9,559 bases of DNA from an uncultured Ectothiorhodospiraceae bacterium (GCA_947259425.1 CAMYMO010000353.1:1-9559); one strand, 5' to 3'. Shown: positions 1 to 6,160, numbered from the stretch's first letter. Made by a program: numbers and translations. Notes: generated from the letters alone by a model not told the origin.

Positions 1-381
1 TGCAAAAATTAATACAACCAGCAAGCCGGTAAGGTTGCCGCTACCCGCCTGGATCACAACCCTGGCGGCATCTCCACCTGCCAATGTCGCCCCTACGCCG
101 AAAATAAACCCGCCAAAAAGAACACCGAGCCAGTCAAGTCGGCTATTTCGGTAACTGGCTTGACTAATATCGACGACCTGTAATATTTCCAGTAATTGTG
201 TACCGGTAATGGCAACGAGTAAGGTGATGGTAAATGCCAGGGCATAACGATAATCACGAATCAGCGAGACATTTGAAACCGCGGCGACCAGACAAAATCG
301 ATAGTGTTTTGCAATCAGTCCAAAGATACCGCCAAGCGTAAGTCCGCTCACAATTAACCAATTCGTCGGATCTTCAAACAT
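1..381 (-). CDS. YeeE/YedE-family sulfur-compound transport membrane protein (partial, N-terminal 127 residues)
   Basis: This gene is absent from obvious long-ORF listings because it runs off the left edge; I translated it by hand. It starts at an ATG read from 381, eight bases after AGAGGA, a good ribosome site. The 127 visible residues are mostly hydrophobic, with helices at about 8-25, 47-68 and 85-101. Two family landmarks are visible: a Cys in the first helix region (C30, context HYRFCLVAAVSN) and the glycine-rich re-entrant motif at 89-118 (FGGFIFGVGATLAGGD followed by GSGNLTGL). Members of this family (TsuA, YeeE, YedE) carry thiosulfate or other sulfur or selenium compounds across the inner membrane, relaying substrate along conserved cysteines. 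Oddly, the position usually written GGC reads GGD here (D104), so substrate or mechanism may differ. The upstream promoter candidate lies at 431-458. The family call is firm; the substrate is unknown. Confidence 0.85.
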   Translation of the reverse strand, partial: MFEDPTNWLIVSGLTLGGIFGLIAKHYRFCLVAAVSNVSLIRDYRYALAFTITLLVAITGTQLLEILQVVDISQASYRNSRLDWLGVLFGGFIFGVGATLAGGDAARVVIQAGSGNLTGLLVVLIFA

Positions 382-430
382 GATCAATTCCTCTGTTTAT
401 CATTATATTAACCAGCTAATTTGCTTTAGT

Positions 431-458
431 GTTATATCAAATGCATCCGCATTGTCAT
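431..458 (-). promoter_or_regulatory. Candidate sigma-70 promoter for the YeeE-like gene
   Basis: Read on the minus strand, ATGACA (453-458) is followed after 16 bases by TATAAC (431-436). The -10 box is preceded by TGA, giving an extended -10 (TGnTATAAC). It lies about 50 bases before the start codon at 381, and no terminator is visible between it and the glycosyltransferase upstream. The gene may therefore be served both by this promoter and by read-through. Confidence 0.45.
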
Positions 459-474
459 AGCATTAAATTGGAGT

Positions 475-1653
475 TTATAGTTTGACGCGTTGGTATTTCT
501 TTAGCAGTGCCCTAGGGTAATAGGTGCCGCGCCAGATAATGCCATCTCGTAATAAACATAATAAACAGGCACGCGTAAAAGTGTAACCAATAATTAAAAA
601 ACCAAGCGGTGATAGTAACCAGATTGATATATTTTCCTGTTTGTTCTTGCCAATGTAGGTGCTGACCAAACTGGTGGTGATAAAAACACTGATACCGAAT
701 AGATAATAGGGTGGGTTGATTGAGACTAAACTTAAAAATGGCGCAAGCAGGATTGCGGCAAACAAGATTGGACTGATAATTAATTTACTACGTGAAAAAT
801 GTGTTCCCGGTGCCATAATATTTTTATCAAGGCCACGGATCATATCAGGTATATTTTTATACCATTCGACTTGAAGATCATAAAATGCTGTTGCGAATCC
901 AATGCGAAAACCATTTTGTTTTAGCATTATGCCGATACCATAGTCATCACCGACTTCCATACGTAACCATTCAAATCCAGGAGTTTGCTTAAAGGCGTCA
1001 TGGCGAACCAGGTTAAATGCGCCTATGCCAATCGCAGCATTACTTTTAGGATTTTCGATTTGTTCAACTTTTGCAGATGATAAAAATAAGAATGCGAAGG
1101 CTTTCATTGTTGCTTGGAGTAATATTCCGGGAAGCGGTACGCTCGGCATGAGGGCAAGGTGATCGTAGTTTTTCTCAATTGAATAAGCGATTGCCCGTTG
1201 CCACAGGGTTTTGTGATGATGCACATCCGCATCGGTAAATAAAAGCCAGTCTCCAGTGGCTTGTGCTACACCTTGATTAAGCGCATTTACTTTACCTAAC
1301 CAGAGTTCAGGTAAGTGATCGATATGCACGGTTTTTATTTGTTGATGTTGTTCGGCAAAGTGATTAATGATTTCACCGGTCTTATCCGCTGAACGATCAT
1401 TGATGACAATAATTTCAAACTCAGGGTAGTCTTGTTCGATTAAGCTTTGCAAACCGGACTCGATGGTTTCTTGCTCGTCCTTAGCGGTAACGATTATGCT
1501 TAGTTTCGGGAGTTTTCCCGGTTCGGCTTTGATTTGTTTAGGGATTTGTTTAGGAATAAAAGGAAGCGTGCGTGTCATTCTGGCGGCGTTGATATAAAAG
1601 CCGCACCAAATGAACGAGCAGATCGAAAAGTAAATCCAGGCCGAGATTTCCAT
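475..1653 (-). CDS. Membrane-bound family 2 glycosyltransferase
   Basis: The 392-residue protein has an N-terminal membrane helix (about 4-23), a cytoplasmic GT-A catalytic domain (about 50-280) and three C-terminal membrane helices (about 293-311, 317-335 and 345-368). The GT2 signature is clear: LSIIVTAKDE opening the fold, the nucleotide-sugar aspartate in INDRSAD (85-91), the metal-binding DAD at 141-143, and a VGDDYG acidic motif at 234-239 in the place of the catalytic base. The architecture resembles the HpnB/CrtQ-like group, which glycosylates lipids such as hopanoids or carotenoids. No such pathway gene is nearby, so the acceptor is unknown. The N-terminal helix supports the ATG at 1653, but its ribosome site is poor: the start lies only 17 bases past the hairpin at 1670-1697. 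An internal start at M26 would lose the helix and is less likely. Confidence 0.85.
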   Translation of the reverse strand: MEISAWIYFSICSFIWCGFYINAARMTRTLPFIPKQIPKQIKAEPGKLPKLSIIVTAKDEQETIESGLQSLIEQDYPEFEIIVINDRSADKTGEIINHFAEQHQQIKTVHIDHLPELWLGKVNALNQGVAQATGDWLLFTDADVHHHKTLWQRAIAYSIEKNYDHLALMPSVPLPGILLQATMKAFAFLFLSSAKVEQIENPKSNAAIGIGAFNLVRHDAFKQTPGFEWLRMEVGDDYGIGIMLKQNGFRIGFATAFYDLQVEWYKNIPDMIRGLDKNIMAPGTHFSRSKLIISPILFAAILLAPFLSLVSINPPYYLFGISVFITTSLVSTYIGKNKQENISIWLLSPLGFLIIGYTFTRACLLCLLRDGIIWRGTYYPRALLKKYQRVKL

Positions 1654-1669
1654 ATACAGTGGTATAGCT

Positions 1670-1697
1670 AAAAAAGGAGCAAGAAGCTCCTTTTTTT
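1670..1697 (-). terminator. Rho-independent terminator of the rhodanese gene (bidirectional form)
   Basis: A GGAGC/GCTCC stem closes around a five-base loop and is flanked on one side by a run of A and on the other by a run of T. Read on the minus strand it is GGAGC-TTCTT-GCTCC followed by TTTTTT, and the A/T flanks lengthen the stem. It lies 73 bases past the rhodanese stop codon and just before the glycosyltransferase start, so it separates the two same-strand genes. The plus-strand copy also ends in seven T. Confidence 0.8.
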
Positions 1698-1769
1698 AAT
1701 GATTTTAGCACGAGAAAATTTTTGGCAGCTATATAAATGGTTTGGGCGGCCGGGATTTAAATGAAGTGT

Positions 1770-2108
1770 TTAGGCCGATTTTGCCATGCCAACGGGTTGA
1801 CCCGCACTTGCCCAGGCAAACATACCACCGCGTAGATTATGCACATCGTTAAAACCATTATTTTGCATAAACGCACAGGCTTGAGCAGAGCGTGCTCCAC
1901 TACGGCAAATTAAAACAAAGGTTTTCTCTCTATCCAGTTCATTGAGGCGAACCGGCAAGCTGGCCAAAGGCATCGGTACGGCATCCGGGATTGTGCCAGC
2001 GTTTATTTCGTTAATTTCACGCACGTCGATAATCGAGAATTGATTGTCCTTTTCAGTAACCCAATCAGCAAGCTCAGCGGCTTCAATTTCGTTGACATTA
2101 AAATACAT
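1770..2108 (-). CDS. Single-domain rhodanese-like sulfurtransferase
   Basis: This 112-residue protein is one rhodanese domain, the size of GlpE/PspE-type proteins. The core is visible in order: an N-terminal helix (NVNEIEAAELADW), IIDVRE with the conserved Asp and Arg, the NAGTIPDAVPMPL segment, and the active-site loop LICRSGARS with its catalytic Cys, followed by GFNDVHNLRGGMFAW. Such proteins move sulfane sulfur from thiosulfate, persulfide or polysulfide to thiol acceptors. No signal peptide is visible, so it should be cytoplasmic. I chose the ATG at 2108 because AAAGGA sits six bases before it; a start 12 codons further out (2144) has no convincing ribosome site and adds a non-domain tail. 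The gene ends in the terminator at 1670-1697. It lies near a YeeE-like transporter and a SoxW-like protein, which fits a sulfur theme. Confidence 0.92.
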   Translation of the reverse strand: MYFNVNEIEAAELADWVTEKDNQFSIIDVREINEINAGTIPDAVPMPLASLPVRLNELDREKTFVLICRSGARSAQACAFMQNNGFNDVHNLRGGMFAWASAGQPVGMAKSA

Positions 2109-2456
2109 AACATATCCTTTCGTTGAAGATTCAAATATTATCATATTCTAATTAGTGTTTCATAAGATTCTGGTAACTAATTCACAAATTGTTGCAGATC
2201 AAATTTTGCCTAAAGGACTGAAAACGTTATGTATACTGGGGTTAAGGGCGATGACCTTGATAGAGAATGCGGTATTTCCGCGCTGATAAAAAATGGCCGT
2301 TGTGATGGAGAATTTCATCGATTTATTGGTCAAACATAGAAAGCGCTTATTAGTTGAGGGTGTTTTCTGGTCAAACCTTCAGGCTATACTAAGATTCGTT
2401 TGTTATAAGCATACGCTTTAGAGTATTGATCAGTTAAGCATAATGCGGAGAAATAA
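2109..2456. other. Divergent intergenic region between rhodanese and the double-thioredoxin gene
   Basis: This 348-base region must hold the start signals of two genes read away from each other. On the plus strand a TATACT (2385-2390) lies about 65 bases before the thioredoxin gene, but its best -35 partner (TTTTCT, 2363-2368, 16-base spacing) is weak, so it may need an activator. A second TATACT at 2232-2237 has no acceptable -35. On the minus strand the stretch before the rhodanese is AT-rich, with TATGAT/GATAAT-like boxes and no clear -35. A possible short ORF is listed separately. No terminator or longer repeat was seen. Confidence 0.4.
2229..2339 (+). CDS. Possible small protein of 36 residues, unknown function
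   Basis: This ORF runs from ATG to TAG. AAAGGA lies 11 bases before the start (a little far), and an in-frame stop at 2211-2213 fixes the upstream limit. The peptide begins MYTGVKGDDLDRECG and ends EFHRFIGQT. It is soluble and charged, with two Cys (residues 14 and 25) and no signal peptide or membrane helix. Codon choice looks like that of the neighbours. I recognise no family. It might also be chance: 36 codons is short enough, and no good promoter lies before it. It would be transcribed toward the double-thioredoxin gene, ending 117 bases before it. Confidence 0.3.
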   Translation: MYTGVKGDDLDRECGISALIKNGRCDGEFHRFIGQT

Positions 2457-3527
2457 ATGCAGCACTTAAAAAAACTTTACCTACTTTTATTTATTGTCGT
2501 GATACCTTTTTCGACTGTGCAGGCAGCTGAAGATAGCGCTAAAAAATCGCAAGCACAGAAAGGAAAGTTTTTGGGTGTAATGACGACGGAGTATCCTGCC
2601 TGGTTTAAAGAAAGCTTTTTAGATTTTAATGAGGATGTCGCTGAGGCTAAAGCGGCGGGTAAACGATTGATGGTTTTATTCCATCAAGATGGTTGCCCCT
2701 ACTGTAATGCTATTGTTGAACAGAATCTGGCGCAGAAAGATATTGAGACATTGGTAAAGAAAAATTTTGATGTGGTTGCCTTGAATATGTGGGGTAGCCG
2801 TGAAATTGCGACGATTAGCGGCAAGACTTATACCGAGAAAACCTTTGCGGCAGCTTTGAAAGTTCAGTTTACGCCGACAATCTTATTCTTTAATGAAAGT
2901 GGTAAGATGATCTTACGCTTAAACGGATATTTACCCCCTCGACGGTTTAAAGTTGCACTCGATTATATTGCCGATAAACAAGAATCAAAAATAAGTTACC
3001 GTGAATATGTCGCCAAACACTTGCCGAAAGGCAGTGCAGTGGGAACAGGTAAGTTACAAAAAGAAGATTTTTTTGTTAGCGGCAGCGTAGATTTAACTAA
3101 AAAAACAAATAAACCGGTTGCCATCTTTTTCGAACAAAAAGATTGTCCAAGCTGCGATACGTTACATCAGAAAATCCTGATTGATAAAGGAATTCGCGAA
3201 ACACTTAATGACTTTACCGTAATTCAACTGGATATGTGGTCGGATACTAAATTGGTAAATTTTGCGGGCAAAAAAATCTCTAGTCGGGAATTCGCCAAAT
3301 CGCTCGATGTAAAGTATGCACCCTCTATCCTGGTATTTAACCGGCAAGGTGAAGAAGTGATTCGTTCAGAGGCCTTTTTTAAGACTTTTCATACGCATGG
3401 TATTTTAACTTACGTACTATCGGATGCCTATAAAGAGCAACCAAGCTTTCAGCGTTATTTGTCCGATCGTGCTCATGATATCCAGGCAACCGGTAAAGAT
3501 GTCGACATCTGGCGTATGGAAAATTAA
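2457..3527 (+). CDS. Exported protein with two tandem SoxW-like thioredoxin domains
   Basis: A signal peptide (1-23, ending VQA) is followed by two thioredoxin-fold domains. The first (about 45-175) holds CPYC at 80-83 and a cis-proline loop FTPT at 139-141; the second (about 200-325) holds CPSC at 230-233 and YAPS at 287-290. The repeats align well (LMVLFHQDGCPYC with VAIFFEQKDCPSC; VALNMWGSRE with IQLDMWSDTK), so the protein arose by internal duplication. The domain is of the SoxW/DsbC-like type. SoxW proteins are periplasmic reductants that serve sulfur-oxidation or cytochrome-maturation proteins. SoxW itself has one domain and about 190 residues, so this is a double version. GGAG lies eight bases before the ATG. 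The GST-like gene follows after 42 bases, probably as an operon. Both active sites look intact. The fold is certain; the partner is not. Confidence 0.88.
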   Translation: MQHLKKLYLLLFIVVIPFSTVQAAEDSAKKSQAQKGKFLGVMTTEYPAWFKESFLDFNEDVAEAKAAGKRLMVLFHQDGCPYCNAIVEQNLAQKDIETLVKKNFDVVALNMWGSREIATISGKTYTEKTFAAALKVQFTPTILFFNESGKMILRLNGYLPPRRFKVALDYIADKQESKISYREYVAKHLPKGSAVGTGKLQKEDFFVSGSVDLTKKTNKPVAIFFEQKDCPSCDTLHQKILIDKGIRETLNDFTVIQLDMWSDTKLVNFAGKKISSREFAKSLDVKYAPSILVFNRQGEEVIRSEAFFKTFHTHGILTYVLSDAYKEQPSFQRYLSDRAHDIQATGKDVDIWRMEN

Positions 3528-3569
3528 AATAAACACAATAATACTTCTTTAAGTCTTACCGGAAATTTT

Positions 3570-4235
3570 ATGAGCCACCCAAATTTAAAATTAATTAGTT
3601 TTACGTTGTGCCCGTATGTACAGCGGGCACGAATCATCCTGTTAGAAAAAAAACTCGAACACGAAGTCGAGTTTATTGATCTGGATATGCCACCCGATTG
3701 GTTTTTTGATGTCTCACCATTAGAAAGGGTACCGGTTTTGTTAGTCGATGAGGAAGCGGTGTTTGAATCCATGGTGATCTGTGAATTTATCGATGAAATA
3801 TCGCCACCAAGCTTGTATCCAAATAATCCATTGTTAAAAGCCCAATACCGAGCCTGGATCGCTTTAGGTGATAGTGTGCTTTCAACGCTTTATGATTTAA
3901 TGTTTGCCAGCGAAGAAAGTCGTTTTAAGCAGGCTAAAGGCAGCATAATCGATCGACTGGATGTCATTGAAGAGGAGCTTGATGCAAGTCCCTTTTATGC
4001 CGGTGAAAAATTTGGCATGGTAGATGTGGCTTATGCGCCGTTGTTTCGTTATTTAATCGGAATCTCGTCAGCATTTGATATTAACTTTTTTGCTGATGTT
4101 CCCAATGTCCATGCCTGGGCGCAGGCCTGTTTAGATTATCCTGCGGTTAAGGATGCAGTCATTGATACCTATCAAACCGAGTTTTTAGCTTTTCTTGATC
4201 GTCCTGATACGATTTTGTCTACACTCAAAAAGTAA
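3570..4235 (+). CDS. Glutathione S-transferase-like protein (Cys-type)
   Basis: The 221-residue protein has full GST length. The N-terminal thioredoxin-like domain (about 5-78) carries the likely catalytic Cys in TLCPYVQRAR (C14), the cis-proline in RVPVLLVD (P55) and the glutathione gamma-glutamyl contact ESMVI (E66, S67). The C-terminal all-helical domain (about 88-210) includes FGMVDVAYAPLF, which corresponds to the conserved N-capping Asp region of GSTs. A Cys instead of Ser/Tyr places it near the omega-like group, which acts in thiol transfer, deglutathionylation or dehalogenation rather than classic conjugation. It lacks a signal peptide and should be cytoplasmic. The ribosome site is weak (CGGA about eight bases before ATG). 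The gene follows the thioredoxin gene by 42 bases, so the two are probably co-transcribed. SspA is an alternative family, but SspA lacks this CPY motif. Confidence 0.87.
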   Translation: MSHPNLKLISFTLCPYVQRARIILLEKKLEHEVEFIDLDMPPDWFFDVSPLERVPVLLVDEEAVFESMVICEFIDEISPPSLYPNNPLLKAQYRAWIALGDSVLSTLYDLMFASEESRFKQAKGSIIDRLDVIEEELDASPFYAGEKFGMVDVAYAPLFRYLIGISSAFDINFFADVPNVHAWAQACLDYPAVKDAVIDTYQTEFLAFLDRPDTILSTLKK

Positions 4236-4259
4236 AATTAATCAGCAAGTTAAATCATT

Positions 4260-4314
4260 TGTGAGCCTGATCACGCTGGTATGTTAGTGGTCAAATTACT
4301 TGAGCCTGATCACA
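4260..4314 (+). promoter_or_regulatory. Pair of CRP/FNR-like boxes upstream of the aspartic protease gene
   Basis: The 13-base sequence TGAGCCTGATCAC occurs twice, at 4262-4274 and 4301-4313, 39 bases apart. With flanks, the first reads TGTGA-GCCTGA-TCACG (9 of 10 matches to the CRP consensus TGTGA-N6-TCACA) and the second CTTGA-GCCTGA-TCACA (8 of 10). The second also resembles an FNR box (TTGAG-CCTG-ATCAC). A -35-like TTGACT (4321-4326) follows, with only a poor -10 near 4344, as expected for an activator-dependent promoter. Which regulator binds cannot be told from the sequence alone. Confidence 0.45.
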
Positions 4315-4387
4315 ATTACATTGACTAAGGCTTATCCTCATCGGACTACGGCCGTCAAACTGCATATCCATTACGGAGATGCTAGAA

Positions 4388-5056
4388 ATGAAAAATCATA
4401 AAATAAAATCATTATTCGCTGCAATATTAATTAGTTCGCTCAGCGTACAAATCTCAGCGGCCACCGTACCAGTGATTGCTGAAATCCAGGTGGTTGGTTT
4501 ATTCAAGAATGCAGCCGTTTTAAAAATTAATAACGAGCGTAAATTAATTCGTGCTGGCGATAGCAGTACTGGAATTCATCTTTATGAAGCAAATAGCCAA
4601 CACGCCAGGGTTGAGATCGATGGCAAATGTTTGGTGCTATCTATGGCCGAAGATATGCCAATACAAACTGGATTACCCAGTGCCAGTAATATACAGGCAC
4701 ACCTGCTATCGAATGGCGGTACGTACAACGTTACCGGCAGCATTAACAACAGGGTGACCGATTTTGTTGTTGATACCGGTGCAACCTATTTAACCATTAG
4801 TGCGGCCTATGCAAAACGCTTAGGGATTAACTTTACACATGCACAAAAGCTGATGATGGACACTGCCAATGGTAAGGCCACTGCCCACATCGTCACGGTT
4901 AATAGCGTGCGGATTGGTGGAATTGAAATTAATAACGTGAAGACAGCGGTAATGCATGATCTGTCTTCTAGTAAAGTATTACTGGGAATGTCGTTCTTAA
5001 GTAAAGTCGAAATGACGCAAAAGAACGGGGTTATGATTTTGAAAAAACGCAGTTAA
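4388..5056 (+). CDS. Exported retropepsin-like aspartic protease
   Basis: The 222-residue protein starts with a signal peptide (about 1-24, ending ISA). An N-terminal region of about 75 residues follows (AEIQVVGLFKNAAVLKI through VEIDGKCLVLSM) and resembles the small beta domain seen before bacterial retropepsins. The catalytic domain (about 108-222) has the hallmark FVVDTGATYLTIS with the active Asp at 129 in DTG, then the hydrophobic flap-side motif VLLGMSFLSKVEM near the C terminus. Retropepsin-like proteases carry one DTG per chain and act as homodimers, so this should be a dimeric periplasmic peptidase; the substrate is unknown. I prefer the ATG at 4388, nine bases after GGAG; the ATG at 4379 directly abuts that ribosome site and would add only three residues. 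The gene is set apart by CRP-like boxes upstream and a strong terminator downstream, so it is probably monocistronic. Confidence 0.88.
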   Translation: MKNHKIKSLFAAILISSLSVQISAATVPVIAEIQVVGLFKNAAVLKINNERKLIRAGDSSTGIHLYEANSQHARVEIDGKCLVLSMAEDMPIQTGLPSASNIQAHLLSNGGTYNVTGSINNRVTDFVVDTGATYLTISAAYAKRLGINFTHAQKLMMDTANGKATAHIVTVNSVRIGGIEINNVKTAVMHDLSSSKVLLGMSFLSKVEMTQKNGVMILKKRS

Positions 5057-5070
5057 ACGGTCTCTAGCAT

Positions 5071-5119
5071 AGCCTTAATAAAGGCTTCTTTGGCGGTCAT
5101 CCTCTGACCGCCTTTTTTT
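5071..5119 (+). terminator. Double-hairpin Rho-independent terminator after the protease gene
   Basis: Two hairpins follow the stop codon. The first is AGCCTT-AATA-AAGGCT with a weak TCTTT tail (5071-5091). The second is a perfect eight-base stem GGCGGTCA / TGACCGCC around TCCTC, followed by seven T (5092-5119). The second is a classic terminator for plus-strand transcription. Read from the converging minus-strand gene at 5136-5345 the stem is present but lacks a T run on its far side, so termination that way should be weaker. Confidence 0.93.
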
Positions 5120-5135
5120 ATGCCTGGTATTTTTA

Positions 5136-5345
5136 TTATTGCTGTTTATCGAGCGCTTCAAGTTGTTTGTTTTGATTTTCGAGTGCCTTATTCAATTCAT
5201 CGGTTGCTCGTTTAGCTTCATCCATGGCTTGTTGGTTTTTAATCAGTAAGTTGTTATCTGCAGCAGGTATGTTACCTGAGTTTTTATAATAAATAATAAT
5301 CGCGGTGATAAAAATCAGCGCGAGTACCAGGCTTATGAGTCGCAT
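5136..5345 (-). CDS. Small membrane-anchored coiled-coil protein, unknown function
   Basis: The 69-residue protein has one membrane helix at about 3-20 (LISLVLALIFITAIIIYY), then a polar linker and a helical, heptad-rich tail at about 33-69 (QQAMDEAKRATDELNKALE and onward), rich in Ala, Glu, Lys, Asn and Gln. The start is well supported: AGGAGG lies seven bases before the ATG, among the best ribosome sites in the window. There is no lipobox. With few positive residues before the helix, the tail most likely faces the periplasm, but topology is uncertain. It follows the nuclease-fold gene by 40 bases on the same strand and probably shares its transcript. I know no named family; small anchored coiled coils of this kind often act as adaptors or spacers. 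Confidence 0.75.
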   Translation of the reverse strand: MRLISLVLALIFITAIIIYYKNSGNIPAADNNLLIKNQQAMDEAKRATDELNKALENQNKQLEALDKQQ

Positions 5346-5385
5346 ATTGAATCCTCCTAACGTTTATTGTAACGATCTTCAAAAA

Positions 5386-5877
5386 TTATTTATGTTTTTT
5401 ACGCCAAAGCCAGGGCGCCTTGGGATTTTTTTGTTCCCACAAACCAACTTTTCGATTACGTGCAATTTTTTCTACACCGACATATTGTTTAGATGTACGG
5501 GGATTGGCCCAGGCATGTCCTGACATCACCATCATTCCATTGATATTACTATATTGCTGACTATTTAGTTCCGTTGCGTATACCGTGCCAACAATATTTT
5601 TAGCCGTAGTCCGTCTGGCAATAACCACTTTGACCTGATAATTGCGCGCAAACAAAAGTTTATCGAGATGCGCTTTTGCCTGTTTTCCAAAAGACTGTTT
5701 TAACTCAGGGGCATCGATACCGAGCATATAAACCTTGTATCGATTTTTGTTATTATCAATCACAACAATTGTATCGCCATTGGGGACTTCATCAACTCGG
5801 CCAATCAGTTCTTGTCGACCGGCAAATACGGTTTGGCATAGAGTTAAAATTAAACAGCTGATAAGGATTTTATTCAT
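5386..5877 (-). CDS. Exported staphylococcal-nuclease-fold protein, probably lacking key catalytic arginines
   Basis: A signal peptide (1-19, ending VFA) precedes an SNase (thermonuclease) domain of normal size, about 23-157. Recognisable parts are VPNGDTIVV (D35 equals the metal ligand D21 of the staphylococcal enzyme), MLGIDAPEL (D55 and E58 equal D40 and E43), the HAWANPRTSK segment, GLWEQKNPKAPWLW and a basic tail. The two catalytic arginines seem to be gone: the position of R35, usually R in VRVRLAGIDAPE, is Y50 in YKVYMLGIDAPE, and the position of R87, usually in RYGRxVGTVY, is N94 in TAKNIVGTVY. It may bind rather than cut nucleic acid, or be very slow. The start codon overlaps the end of the upstream gene (ATGAATAA, 5870-5877), so translation is probably coupled; its own ribosome site is weak. 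Confidence 0.85.
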   Translation of the reverse strand: MNKILISCLILTLCQTVFAGRQELIGRVDEVPNGDTIVVIDNNKNRYKVYMLGIDAPELKQSFGKQAKAHLDKLLFARNYQVKVVIARRTTAKNIVGTVYATELNSQQYSNINGMMVMSGHAWANPRTSKQYVGVEKIARNRKVGLWEQKNPKAPWLWRKKHK

Positions 5878-6094
5878 CGTAAAATTCTCGATCCTGGTTG
5901 TAACTTAAATCGGTAGCCTGGGTACGAGCACGATTAAGATAAGTTTGCACTTCATTTAACCATGCATAGAGCCCATGGTTGTTGTTTAGCATAATATCAA
6001 TTTGTGTTTTAACGGTCGCCAGGGTGTTATCGTACTGCTCGGATTGTTCTGTTCGGGGCACGCGTGGGTGGAATTCATTAAATTTTTTAGTCAT
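5870..6094 (-). CDS. Small conserved-looking protein of unknown function, first gene of a three-gene minus-strand group
   Basis: The 74-residue soluble protein begins MTKKFNEFHPRVPRTEQSEQ and is mainly helical and polar (helices about 18-36 and 42-56). It has an acidic end and no signal peptide, membrane helix or cysteine. I recognise no family. The ATG at 6094 is preceded by GGAGAG at seven bases; a GTG start 14 codons upstream (6136) has no ribosome site and would run through this one. Its last codons overlap the nuclease-fold gene by eight bases in another frame. The nuclease has a signal peptide and this protein does not, so the link may be only in expression. The overlap and the ribosome site are the main reasons to believe it is real. 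Confidence 0.65.
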   Translation of the reverse strand: MTKKFNEFHPRVPRTEQSEQYDNTLATVKTQIDIMLNNNHGLYAWLNEVQTYLNRARTQATDLSYNQDREFYDE

Positions 6095-6160
6095 GGACCA
6101 GCTCTCCAAATTAATTGATAGGGTCCACACTCTCACGGTTTAACCATAGCGGAAATTTGT

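Noticed and set aside
2109..2144. A longer N terminus for the rhodanese, starting 12 codons upstream
   Set aside because: It has no ribosome site, it would run through the good AAAGGA of the inner ATG, and the added residues do not belong to the domain.
3524..3772. An 82-codon minus-strand frame opposite the GST-like gene
   Set aside because: It lies antisense to a well-supported gene, has low-complexity Ser/Asn content, and shows no ribosome site or family resemblance.
4379..4387. ATG at 4379 as the start of the protease
   Set aside because: It touches the GGAG ribosome site with no spacing; the next ATG, three codons on, is nine bases away and gives a typical signal peptide.
5836..5877. 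A lipoprotein signal in the nuclease-fold protein (Cys at residue 14)
   Set aside because: The residue before the Cys is Leu rather than Gly/Ala/Ser, and a normal cleavage site follows at VFA.
6095..6136. A longer version of the 74-residue protein with a GTG start
   Set aside because: No ribosome site precedes the GTG, while the inner ATG has GGAGAG at a good distance.
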